A stretch of 64,000 nucleotides of DNA from Pseudomonas sp. HR96 (GTDB lineage Bacteria; Pseudomonadota; Gammaproteobacteria; Pseudomonadales; Pseudomonadaceae). Made by a program: the position numbers and the translations under genes. Location: contig NZ_CP139141.1 of assembly GCF_034059295.1 (NCBI RefSeq), positions 4,013,001 through 4,077,000 on the forward strand. The letters are read 5' to 3'. Positions 49,053-57,576 of the stretch are shown piece by piece. Positions within the stretch are counted from its first letter, which is position 1, and each line of letters starts with the position of its first letter. The notes beneath the pieces were generated by a model. That model had not been told where the DNA came from, did not search any database, and saw only the letters and a program-made list of their open reading frames with translations.

Positions 49053-49141
49053 GCCGGCGGCCACGCAACCCAGGGGGAATTTGCTAATATCGGCGGTCTA
49101 GAGCGCCAAGCGCCATTCGAGAGAAACCAGGAAGCCGCCTG

Positions 49142-49876
49142 ATGAGCCAAACCCTAGACGTCGCCGCCCTCGCCGCGACCTACGCCAACAAATCCCCGCA
49201 GGACATCCTGAAGCTGGCTTTCGAGCATTTCGGCGACGACCTGTGGATCTCTTTCAGCGGCGCCGAGGACGTGGTGCTGGTGGACATGGCCTGGAAGCTC
49301 AACAAACAGGTCAAGGTGTTCAGCCTCGACACCGGTCGCCTGCACCCGGAAACCTATCGCTTCATCGAGCAGGTGCGCGAGCAGTATCAGCTGCCGATCG
49401 AGATCCTTTCCCCGGAACGTGAGCCGCTCGAAGCACTGACGCGGGAAAAAGGCCTGTTCAGCTTCTACCGCGACGGCCACGGTGAATGCTGCGGCGTGCG
49501 CAAGATCGCCCCGCTGCGCCGCAAACTGTCGGGCGTCAGCGCCTGGGCCACCGGCCAGCGCCGCGACCAGAGCCCAAGCACCCGCAGCGAAGTGGCCGCG
49601 CTGGAAATCGACAGCGCGTTCTCCACCGCCGAGCGCCCGCTGTACAAGTTCAACCCACTGGCGCAGATGACCAGCAGTGAAGTCTGGGCCTACATCCGCA
49701 TGCTCGAACTGCCGTTCAACCCGCTGCACGAGCGCGGCTTCATCAGCATCGGCTGCGAGCCTTGTACCCGCCCGGTGCTGCCGAACCAGCACGAGCGCGA
49801 AGGCCGCTGGTGGTGGGAAGAAGCCACGCAGAAGGAATGCGGGCTGCACGCAGGAAATATCATCAGCAAGGCGTGA
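49142..49876 (+). CDS. cysH: Adenylyl-sulfate (APS/PAPS) reductase CysH
   Basis: 244 residues. It reduces activated sulfate to sulfite in cysteine synthesis. The Cys pair ECCGVRK near residue 119 and the later CEPC...CGLH cysteines bind a [4Fe-4S] cluster, which marks the APS-reducing form. [10 protein letters not shown] is the PP-loop. Divided from the convergent cysB, its activator, by a bidirectional terminator. Confidence 0.95.
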   Translation: MSQTLDVAALAATYANKSPQDILKLAFEHFGDDLWISFSGAEDVVLVDMAWKLNKQVKVFSLDTGRLHPETYRFIEQVREQYQLPIEILSPEREPLEALTREKGLFSFYRDGHGECCGVRKIAPLRRKLSGVSAWATGQRRDQSPSTRSEVAALEIDSAFSTAERPLYKFNPLAQMTSSEVWAYIRMLELPFNPLHERGFISIGCEPCTRPVLPNQHEREGRWWWEEATQKECGLHAGNIISKA

Positions 49877-49881
49877 AACGT

Positions 49882-49917
49882 AAAAAAACGGGGGCTAGCC
49901 AGCCCCCGTTTTTTTTT
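49882..49917. terminator. Bidirectional terminator between cysH and cysB
   Basis: ACGGGGGCT / AGCCCCCGT hairpin with a four-base loop, seven A on the left and nine T on the right. Confidence 0.93.
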
Positions 49918-49928
49918 GGCGCGGCCGA

Positions 49929-50912
<984 letters not shown>

Positions 50913-51021
50913 TCAAGGCAGGTAGACCGCGCGGTTGGTGTCGAGCGGTGATATAACTATATTAAAGGTGCCTTACGGAAATCTAGAACTTTTTAATTAA
51001 TTGTGTCGTACTCGCAACGCC

Positions 51022-51522
51022 TCAGGTCTTGCGCCGCCCCGGCTGCTGGGACAAGGGCACCATGTACACCGGTACCGGCGACATCTGCAACACCCGGGCG
51101 GCCGTGCGCCCGAGCGGGATATCCATGTCGCCCCGGTGGCTATGGCTGCCGAGGATCAGCAGGTCGACGGCCAGGCTCTGCGCCTGATCGAGAATCACCG
51201 TACCGGGGTCGCCCTGGCGCACCCGCACCGCACTGATCAGCGACAGGTCCGGGTTACCGTCGCCCAGCTCCTGACGAAAGGTGTCGAACACGCGGTTCTC
51301 GATGGTGGCCATGACGGTACTGAGCCCCTGCTGGTGCAGTGCACTGAGCGTAGGCTCGTCCAGGTAGCTTTCCAGTACCGACTGGGCGAATTGGCCCATG
51401 GGCTCGACGGCGTGAATCACGTACAGATTGGCCTTGAAGGTGCGCGCCATGGACAGCGCGTGTTGCAGCACCAGCGGGGCATACAGACCCAGGTCAGTGG
51501 CATACAGCATCGAACGGATCAT
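51022..51522 (-). CDS. Universal stress protein family protein
   Basis: 166 residues with the UspA Rossmann-like fold: MIRSMLYATDLG at the N terminus and a late LLILGSHSHRGDMDIPLGRTAARVL segment that is close to, but not exactly, the usual ATP-binding GxxG...GS pattern. Cytoplasmic stress protein of unknown ligand. It lies between cysB and the 5'-nucleotidase, both on the same strand but with gaps. Confidence 0.82.
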   Translation of the reverse strand: MIRSMLYATDLGLYAPLVLQHALSMARTFKANLYVIHAVEPMGQFAQSVLESYLDEPTLSALHQQGLSTVMATIENRVFDTFRQELGDGNPDLSLISAVRVRQGDPGTVILDQAQSLAVDLLILGSHSHRGDMDIPLGRTAARVLQMSPVPVYMVPLSQQPGRRKT

Positions 51523-51610
51523 ATGATCTCCTCGACTGCCCGAACGGCAGAGCTGAAATCAGCTTAGCAGCGCCCGCCGGGGCTCGCTGCCCGGGGCTTT
51601 TCAGGCTGTT

Positions 51611-52522
51611 TCAGGGCTTGATCTCGTTGCTGATGCCGTGGGGCACATGACCGGTGGCGACGAACTCCATTGCCAGCTCGCAGTGCCCGGCCTGGTCATC
51701 GAAAAACACATCGGCGGCGAAGGCCTCGAGAAACGCCGACTTGCGCAGTCCGCCAAGAAACAGCGACTCGTCCAGACGAATATCCCATTCGCGCAGCGTG
51801 CGGATCACCCGCTCATGGGCCGGCGCCGAGCGCGCCGTCACCAGCGCAGTGCGGATCGGGCACTGCCCCTCGGCGAACTCGCGCTGCAACACATTGAGCG
51901 CAGCCAGAAACGGCTTGAACGGCCCGCCCGGCAGCGGTTGGTGCGCCGCCTCGCGCTCGTTGGCCTGGAAGGCCGCCAGCCCGCCGGCCTGGTAGACCCG
52001 CTCCGACTCGTCGGAAAACAACACGGCGTCGCCGTCGAAGGCGATCCGCAGCTCGTTGCCGGCCTCGCGCCGCGCCCCGCCGGAAAGGATGGTGGCCGCG
52101 GCGAACCCGGCCTCCAGGGCATTGCGCACATCCTCGGCGTGGGTCGACAGAAACAGATGGCAACCAAACGCCGCCAGGTAAGGATAAGGGCTGCGCCCAC
52201 CGACGAAGGCCGCCCGGGAAATGGCCAGGCCATGATGCTCGATCGAGTTGAACACCCGCAGGCCGGTGTCGGCGCTGTTGCGCGAGATCAGCACCACTTC
52301 CACCCGCTCATGCCCCAGAGTGGCGTTGAGCGCCAACAGCTTCTCCACCAGGCGGAAAGCGTCGCCAGGCTCGAGAATCTCGTCTTCGTGCTCGATCTGG
52401 TATTGGCGGTAGGCCTCGACACCCTCGTTCAGGTAAACCCTGTGGCTGTCGCCCAGGTCGAACAAGGCTCGCGACGAAATGGCCACCACGAGTTTTTCCT
52501 GCGGTCTGCTCTTGTCCTGCAC
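51611..52522 (-). CDS. 5'-nucleotidase (PF06189 type)
   Basis: 303 residues, nucleotidase family related to animal cytosolic 5'-nucleotidase I. Motifs LVVAISSRALFDL, VVLISRNSADTGLRVFNSIEHHGL, FDGDAVLFSDESE and VFFDDQAGHC suggest a HAD-like active site. The GTG at 52522 has a well-placed AGGAG site; the ATG at 52564 is the alternative and adds 14 residues. Confidence 0.83.
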   Translation of the reverse strand: MQDKSRPQEKLVVAISSRALFDLGDSHRVYLNEGVEAYRQYQIEHEDEILEPGDAFRLVEKLLALNATLGHERVEVVLISRNSADTGLRVFNSIEHHGLAISRAAFVGGRSPYPYLAAFGCHLFLSTHAEDVRNALEAGFAAATILSGGARREAGNELRIAFDGDAVLFSDESERVYQAGGLAAFQANEREAAHQPLPGGPFKPFLAALNVLQREFAEGQCPIRTALVTARSAPAHERVIRTLREWDIRLDESLFLGGLRKSAFLEAFAADVFFDDQAGHCELAMEFVATGHVPHGISNEIKP

Positions 52523-52663
52523 GATTTCGCTCCTGGGCACCGGTTGAGTGGCTAACGGTATCATCTGGCGACAGCAAGCGAGCGCTTTGCGGTTGTCGCC
52601 GGGGGGCGTTCGCGCTAAGGTTCCGCTCCCCGCGATATGAACTGTGACCTGACGAGTAGCACG

Positions 52664-53737
52664 ATGGCCGATTTACCGATCAACGACCTCAATGTCGCCT
52701 CCAACGAGACGCTCATCACCCCCGACCAGCTCAAGCGCGACATCCCCTTGAGCGCGTCGGCCGCCCACACCGTGGCCAGCGGCCGCGAGGTGGTGCGCAA
52801 CATTCTCGACGGCACCGACCACCGTCTGTTCGTGGTGATCGGCCCGTGCTCGATCCACGACATCAAGGCGGCCCACGAATACGCCGACCGCCTCAAGGCG
52901 CTGGCGGCCGAGGTGTCCGACACCCTGTTCCTGGTGATGCGCGTGTACTTCGAAAAGCCGCGCACCACAGTCGGCTGGAAAGGCCTGATCAACGATCCAT
53001 ACCTGGACGACTCGTTCAAGATCCAGGACGGCCTGCACATCGGTCGCCAACTGCTGCTGGACCTTGCCGAAAAAGGCCTGCCCACTGCCACCGAAGCGCT
53101 GGACCCGATCTCGCCGCAGTACCTGCAGGACCTGATCAGCTGGTCGGCCATCGGCGCGCGCACCACCGAATCCCAGACCCACCGCGAGATGGCCTCGGGG
53201 CTGTCCTCGGCCGTGGGCTTCAAGAACGGCACCGACGGCGGCCTGACCGTGGCGATCAACGCCCTGCAGTCGGTCTCCAGCCCGCATCGGTTCCTGGGCA
53301 TCAACCAGGAAGGTGGCGTGTCGATCGTCACCACCAAGGGCAATGCCTACGGCCACGTGGTACTGCGCGGCGGCAACGGCAAGCCCAACTATGATTCGGT
53401 CAGCGTGGCCCTGTGCGAACAGGCGCTGGCCAAGGCCGGGGTCAAGGCCAACATCATGGTCGACTGCAGCCACGCCAACTCCAACAAGGACCCTGCGCTG
53501 CAACCACTGGTGATGGAGAACGTCGCCAACCAGATTCTCGAAGGCAACAACTCGATCATCGGCCTGATGGTCGAGAGCCACTTGAATTGGGGCAGCCAGT
53601 CGATTCCGAAGAACCTCGAAGACTTGCAGTACGGTGTGTCGATCACCGATGCCTGCATCGACTGGGAAAGTACCGAAAAGACCCTGCGCGGCATGCACGC
53701 CAAGTTGAAGGACGTGTTGCCCAAGCGTCAGCGCTGA
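52664..53737 (+). CDS. 3-deoxy-7-phosphoheptulonate synthase, class I
   Basis: 358-residue AroF/AroG/AroH-family DAHP synthase, the first step of aromatic amino acid synthesis. VIGPCSIHD, MRVYFEKPRTTVGWKG, KNGTDG and MVDCSHANSNKD are intact, including the metal Cys and His residues. Which allosteric amino acid controls it cannot be read off with certainty. The ATG at 52664 (MADLPIND) is chosen. Confidence 0.93.
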   Translation: MADLPINDLNVASNETLITPDQLKRDIPLSASAAHTVASGREVVRNILDGTDHRLFVVIGPCSIHDIKAAHEYADRLKALAAEVSDTLFLVMRVYFEKPRTTVGWKGLINDPYLDDSFKIQDGLHIGRQLLLDLAEKGLPTATEALDPISPQYLQDLISWSAIGARTTESQTHREMASGLSSAVGFKNGTDGGLTVAINALQSVSSPHRFLGINQEGGVSIVTTKGNAYGHVVLRGGNGKPNYDSVSVALCEQALAKAGVKANIMVDCSHANSNKDPALQPLVMENVANQILEGNNSIIGLMVESHLNWGSQSIPKNLEDLQYGVSITDACIDWESTEKTLRGMHAKLKDVLPKRQR

Positions 53738-53745
53738 CGCCTGCT

Positions 53746-53772
53746 CCCCTCGCCAATGGGCGAGGGGGTTTC
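53746..53772 (+). terminator. Hairpin after the DAHP synthase gene
   Basis: CCCCTCGCC / GGCGAGGGG stem with a 4-base loop followed by GTTTC, 9 bases past the stop. The T run is short, so it is a weak intrinsic terminator. Confidence 0.55.
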
Positions 53773-53806
53773 AGCGAACGGCCTGATCTGCCAGGCCAGG
53801 CCAGGC

Positions 53807-54088
53807 TCAGAGCTTGGCTGCGTGCCGCTGATGGCGCTCCATGTAGCGCTCGACGTAAGAGCAGGAAGGAATCACGCTGTAACCCATGTCCTCGGCGTAT
53901 TGCAGCGCCTCTTCGGTCAAGGCCGCCGCGATGCCGCGGCCACGCAGGGCGTTGGGCACGAAGGTGCGATAGATATCGAGCGTCTGCTTACCCAGATCCA
54001 TATAGGTGAGGTAAGCCCGATGGCCGTCGATATTGATTTCGAACTGATGACCAGCCTGGTCATGGTGAATCGACAACGCCTCGCTCAT
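53807..54088 (-). CDS. Small GNAT-family acetyltransferase (YjdJ-like)
   Basis: 93 residues. Compact GNAT domain with the acetyl-CoA loop RGRGIAAAL near residues 49-57 and the C-terminal SVIPSCSYVERYMERH motif of the small PF14542-type proteins. Substrate unknown. The ATG at 54088 (MSEALSI) is chosen. Confidence 0.85.
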   Translation of the reverse strand: MSEALSIHHDQAGHQFEINIDGHRAYLTYMDLGKQTLDIYRTFVPNALRGRGIAAALTEEALQYAEDMGYSVIPSCSYVERYMERHQRHAAKL

Positions 54089-54539
54089 CACTACTCCTCG
54101 CGGGTCTTGGAATTTGACCCTCACCTTACCGATGTTTGGCCGGCGAAGGAACCTCTACGCCTCTGCGTGCCGTTTGGACACCGAGAAGAGCACTGGCGTT
54201 CTCCAACATGAGCACCCAGCAATAGTAGGACCTCACCCCGACCTGCTCAAGCCGCCAGGCATAAAATCCCAGATGGCGACATGCCATGCCATACGGAAAT
54301 GGCAGTCGCCGGCGAACTAGCAGGAGTGAGACGCGCCATGACACTTTTAGTCACTATAAGTTCATCAGTCTCTGTCTGTAAAAGCCCTGTAATAGATGGC
54401 CCGGGAGGGTCGAAGAGTTTTTGCCGCTTCTTGCGCTCAGTCCGTTTACTTACTACAAGTAATGGGTACTATGTACGCCGGCTATTGTCTCACTCACGAG
54501 AGATGGCTATTTAATAGAAAGTCCTTCAAGGGGATCACG
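54089..54539. other. Intergenic region upstream of oprI
   Basis: 451 bases without a supported gene. The right part (about 54340-54530) is AT-richer and contains the oprI promoter candidate at 54445-54472. The left part holds no recognisable motif. Confidence 0.55.
54445..54472 (+). promoter_or_regulatory. Candidate sigma-70 promoter of oprI
   Basis: TTTACT, 16 bases, TACTAT: close to TTGACA / TATAAT. It gives a leader of about 60 bases before the oprI ATG and fits a strongly expressed lipoprotein gene. Confidence 0.6.
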
Positions 54540-54794
54540 ATGAACAACGTTCTGAAATTCTCTGCTCTGGCTCTGGCTGCCGTACTGGCAACCGGTTGCA
54601 GCAGCGGCGCAACCAAAGAAACTGACGCTCGTCTGACTGCAACCGAAGACGCTTCGGCTCGTGCTCAGGCTCGTGCTGACGAAGCCTACCGCAAAGCCGA
54701 CGAAGCTCTGGCTGCCGCTCAGAAAGCTCAGCAGACCGCCGACGAAGCCAACGAGCGTGCTCTGCGCATGCTCGACAAGGCTAGCCGCAAGTAA
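54540..54794 (+). CDS. oprI: Major outer membrane lipoprotein OprI
   Basis: 84 residues ([20 protein letters not shown]). Lipobox ATGC with Cys at 20, then a heptad-rich helix ([26 protein letters not shown]) and a C-terminal Arg-Lys end that links covalently to peptidoglycan in the Lpp family. Codon use is strongly biased to gct/ctg, as expected for an abundant protein. It is followed by a strong terminator. Confidence 0.95.
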   Translation: MNNVLKFSALALAAVLATGCSSGATKETDARLTATEDASARAQARADEAYRKADEALAAAQKAQQTADEANERALRMLDKASRK

Positions 54795-54814
54795 TAGTTC
54801 TTCGGAACTGTTGC

Positions 54815-54849
54815 AAAAAAAAGCCGACCCCTGGGGTCGGCTTTTTTTA
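54815..54849. terminator. Terminator after oprI
   Basis: AAGCCGACCC / GGGTCGGCTT hairpin with A run before and T run after, so active both ways; it also lies at the end of the convergent L,D-transpeptidase gene. Confidence 0.92.
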
Positions 54850-54860
54850 TGGGCCAAAGC

Positions 54861-55823
54861 TTACCGCGGCGCAGGTGACGCGCCGCTGCCGAGCGCCGAG
54901 CCCGGGCCGGCGATCTCCACCGGCAGGCCGTCTTCGGCGGTGATCACGTCACGCACCACGTCCCAGTTCATCTGCAGATGCTCGGCCAGGTCCTCGCGTT
55001 TGAGCAAGGCGTTGATCACCGTGGTGTGCTTGTTCTCGTTGGAAGGATCGCCCTCGGCGTCCAGCGGCGTGTGCGCTTCAAGATAGACCTTGCCGGCACT
55101 GACCCCGAACTTGTACGGCTCGTTCATGATGCGTACCGGCGTGCCCACCGGGACCAGCTTCGACAGCTCCAGTACGTTGTTGTTGTACATGCGGAAACAG
55201 CCATGGCTGGTGCGCATGCCGATACCGAACTGCTTGTTGGAGCCGTGGATCAAGTAGCCCGGCAACCCCAGGGTGAACTTGAACGGCCCGAGTGGGTTGT
55301 CGGGGCCGGCCGGCACCACGTTGGGCAAGGGATCGCCGTCGGCGGCGTGTTCGGCCTTGATCGAGGCCGGTGGCGTCCAGGTCGGGTTGGCGATCTTGCC
55401 GGTCACCTTGGTCACCGCCACCGGCGAGCCCCAGCCTTCGCGGCCGATGCCGATGGGATAGGTGCGTACCACGTTCTGCCCTTTCGGGTAGTAGTACATG
55501 CGGTATTCGGCCAGGTTGATGACGATCCCTTCACGCGGCCCCGGCGGCAGCACGAAGCGGGTCGGCAGCACAATCTCGGTACCCGGCTTGGGCAGCCACG
55601 GGTCGACGCCCGGGTTGGCGGCGATCAGCTCCAGGTAGCCCAGGTCGTAGGCGGTACCGATGTCGGCGAAGGTGTCTTCGTATTTGGCGGTGATGGTCTG
55701 CACCTGGCCTATGACATCCTCGCCCGCAGGCGGCAACGGGAATTCGAGGGCGACCGCCTGGCCGCAGGCAAACAGCGCAGCCAGCGAAAGGCCGCGAGAG
55801 ACCACTGAAAAACGCGCGAACAT
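54861..55823 (-). CDS. L,D-transpeptidase with LysM-like domain
   Basis: 320 residues, periplasmic. Signal peptide about 1-25 (ending AVA). A LysM-like peptidoglycan-binding segment (about 45-90; PGVDPWLPKPGTEIVLP) is followed by the YkuD catalytic domain with IHGS and the active-site SHGCFRM near residue 207. It forms 3-3 cross-links or attaches lipoprotein to peptidoglycan; its place beside oprI makes the latter attractive (inference). Confidence 0.9.
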   Translation of the reverse strand: MFARFSVVSRGLSLAALFACGQAVALEFPLPPAGEDVIGQVQTITAKYEDTFADIGTAYDLGYLELIAANPGVDPWLPKPGTEIVLPTRFVLPPGPREGIVINLAEYRMYYYPKGQNVVRTYPIGIGREGWGSPVAVTKVTGKIANPTWTPPASIKAEHAADGDPLPNVVPAGPDNPLGPFKFTLGLPGYLIHGSNKQFGIGMRTSHGCFRMYNNNVLELSKLVPVGTPVRIMNEPYKFGVSAGKVYLEAHTPLDAEGDPSNENKHTTVINALLKREDLAEHLQMNWDVVRDVITAEDGLPVEIAGPGSALGSGASPAPR

Positions 55824-55933
55824 CCGGAAATCCTTGGCAAATCGACGGGGGCAAGGCAGCGATTGTACATGTAATCGGCTGAACGTCGCATAAACCCCGG
55901 TCCTGCAGGGGCTGCCGGTGGATCAGCCTCTCG

Positions 55934-56215
55934 TCACAACAAAGGCCACACCGGCCGCGTGCCCTGGCGCTGCGCATACACGATCGCCTTGCACAGCTGG
56001 CACAGACGCTGGTCACGGAAAATGGTCTTGCCCACCGTCGACCAGCGCGGCTGTGCCGGCAACAAGGTGCCACACAAGGTGCGGTCGGCCGAGCCGCCCA
56101 GTTCGAGCTGCCGCGCGACCAGGTGCACGCGCACCTCCTGACAGGCAAACAGGTCGAGCTGCTCGTCGGGTTCGATCAATTGGTAGGCAAACAGGGACCA
56201 GGCGGGACGCGGCAT
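55934..56215 (-). CDS. Small conserved protein with a CxxC motif, unknown function
   Basis: 93 residues, no signal or membrane helix. Only clear feature: CQLC near residue 72 and a basic/aromatic C terminus. Conserved place between the L,D-transpeptidase and tesA genes in Pseudomonas as I recall; function unknown. May bind metal or be redox active. Confidence 0.6.
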   Translation of the reverse strand: MPRPAWSLFAYQLIEPDEQLDLFACQEVRVHLVARQLELGGSADRTLCGTLLPAQPRWSTVGKTIFRDQRLCQLCKAIVYAQRQGTRPVWPLL

Positions 56216-56271
56216 TTGGGGCTCCAGAGCGGGGGCGCCACATTAGCCTAAAGCCCTGCCCGTTTAAAGCC

Positions 56272-56877
56272 TCAAAGCAGCGGTTTGAGGGTTGGCCAGA
56301 CATTCTCCAGCAACATCCCCTGGGCGTTGACCGCCGGGTGAATACCATCGGCCTGCATCAGCTGCGCATTGCCACCGATGCCCTGCAGAAAGAACGGCAC
56401 CAGCGCCACCTGTTTCTGCTCGGCCAGGTCGCTGTAGACCCGGGAAAAAGCCTGGGTGTAACGCACGCCATAATTGGGCGGCAGCTGCATGCCCAGCAGC
56501 AATACCTTGGCCCCCGCCGCCCTGGAGCGGTCAATCATTGTTGCAAGATTTTGCTGCAACTGCGCCGGCTGCAGTCCGCGCAAGCCGTCGTTGCCGCCCA
56601 ATTCGATGATCACCAGCGCCGGCTTGTGCTCGGAAAGCAGCGCGGGCAGCCGCGCGGCGCCATTGGCGCTGGTGTCGCCGGTGATCGAGGCATTGACCAA
56701 CACATCGCTGGAACCCTCGTGTTCAAGCCGCTGCCTCAATAGTGAAACCCAGCCTTTGCTGGTATCCAGGCCAAAACCGGCGCTGATACTATCGCCAACG
56801 ATCAGCACGGTTGCCGCCGCCGCGTTCTGCGCCATCAACAGCAGCGCCAGGCCGGCACTCAATAACCACACTCGCAT
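56272..56877 (-). CDS. tesA: Periplasmic acyl-CoA thioesterase/arylesterase TesA
   Basis: 201 residues, SGNH/GDSL hydrolase. Signal peptide about 1-21 (ending AAAA). Block I IVGDSISAGFG (Ser about 30), the Gly and Asn blocks (NASITGDTS; ELGGNDGLRG), and DGIHP with the catalytic Asp/His. The start is the ATG at 56877; it is divergent from the ABC gene with only 15 bases between the two start codons. Confidence 0.93.
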   Translation of the reverse strand: MRVWLLSAGLALLLMAQNAAAATVLIVGDSISAGFGLDTSKGWVSLLRQRLEHEGSSDVLVNASITGDTSANGAARLPALLSEHKPALVIIELGGNDGLRGLQPAQLQQNLATMIDRSRAAGAKVLLLGMQLPPNYGVRYTQAFSRVYSDLAEQKQVALVPFFLQGIGGNAQLMQADGIHPAVNAQGMLLENVWPTLKPLL

Positions 56878-56892
56878 CGGATTGTTCACTCC

Positions 56893-57576
56893 ATGGGCGA
56901 AAGCATTCTCGCAGCTCGCAACCTTAGCAAAGTGGTCCCCAGCGAGGAAGGCACACTGACCATCCTTCACGAACTGACCCTCGACCTTGCCGCCGGCGAC
57001 AGCCTGGCCATCGTCGGCGCCTCCGGTTCCGGCAAGTCGACCCTGCTCGGCCTGCTGGCCGGCCTCGACCTGCCCAGCGCCGGCAGCGTGGTGCTGGCCG
57101 GCAATGACCTCAGCGGCCTGGACGAAGACCAGCGCGCGCGGGTGCGGGCCGAACACGTCGGCTTCGTGTTCCAGTCGTTCCAGCTGCTGGACAGCCTCAA
57201 TGCTCTGGAAAACGTCATGCTGCCGCTGGAGCTGGCAGGCAACCCACGTGCCCGCGAGCTGGCCAGCGAACTGCTGCAACGAGTCGGCCTGGGCCATCGC
57301 CTCAGCCACACGCCGCGCCAGCTGTCCGGCGGCGAACAACAGCGAGTGGCCATCGCCCGCGCGTTCGCCGCGCAGCCGGACGTGCTGTTCGCCGACGAGC
57401 CGACCGGCAACCTCGACAGCCACACCGGCGAGCGCATCACCGACCTGTTGTTCGAGCTCAATCGCGAGCGCGGCACCACCCTGGTGCTGGTCACCCACGA
57501 CGAACGCCTGGCTCACCGCTGCCGGCGCCTGATCCGCCTCGACGCCGGCCGCCTGGTCGCCCCCCTGGAGCCCTGA
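56893..57576 (+). CDS. ABC transporter ATP-binding protein (YbbA-like)
   Basis: 227 residues. Walker A GASGSGKST, signature LSGGEQQRVA, Walker B VLFADEPTGNLDS. LolD/MacB-type ATPase working with the permease encoded next (one-base overlap of TGATGG). The YbbA-YbbP pair next to tesA is a conserved arrangement; substrate unknown, possibly export or envelope lipid related. Confidence 0.9.
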   Translation: MGESILAARNLSKVVPSEEGTLTILHELTLDLAAGDSLAIVGASGSGKSTLLGLLAGLDLPSAGSVVLAGNDLSGLDEDQRARVRAEHVGFVFQSFQLLDSLNALENVMLPLELAGNPRARELASELLQRVGLGHRLSHTPRQLSGGEQQRVAIARAFAAQPDVLFADEPTGNLDSHTGERITDLLFELNRERGTTLVLVTHDERLAHRCRRLIRLDAGRLVAPLEP

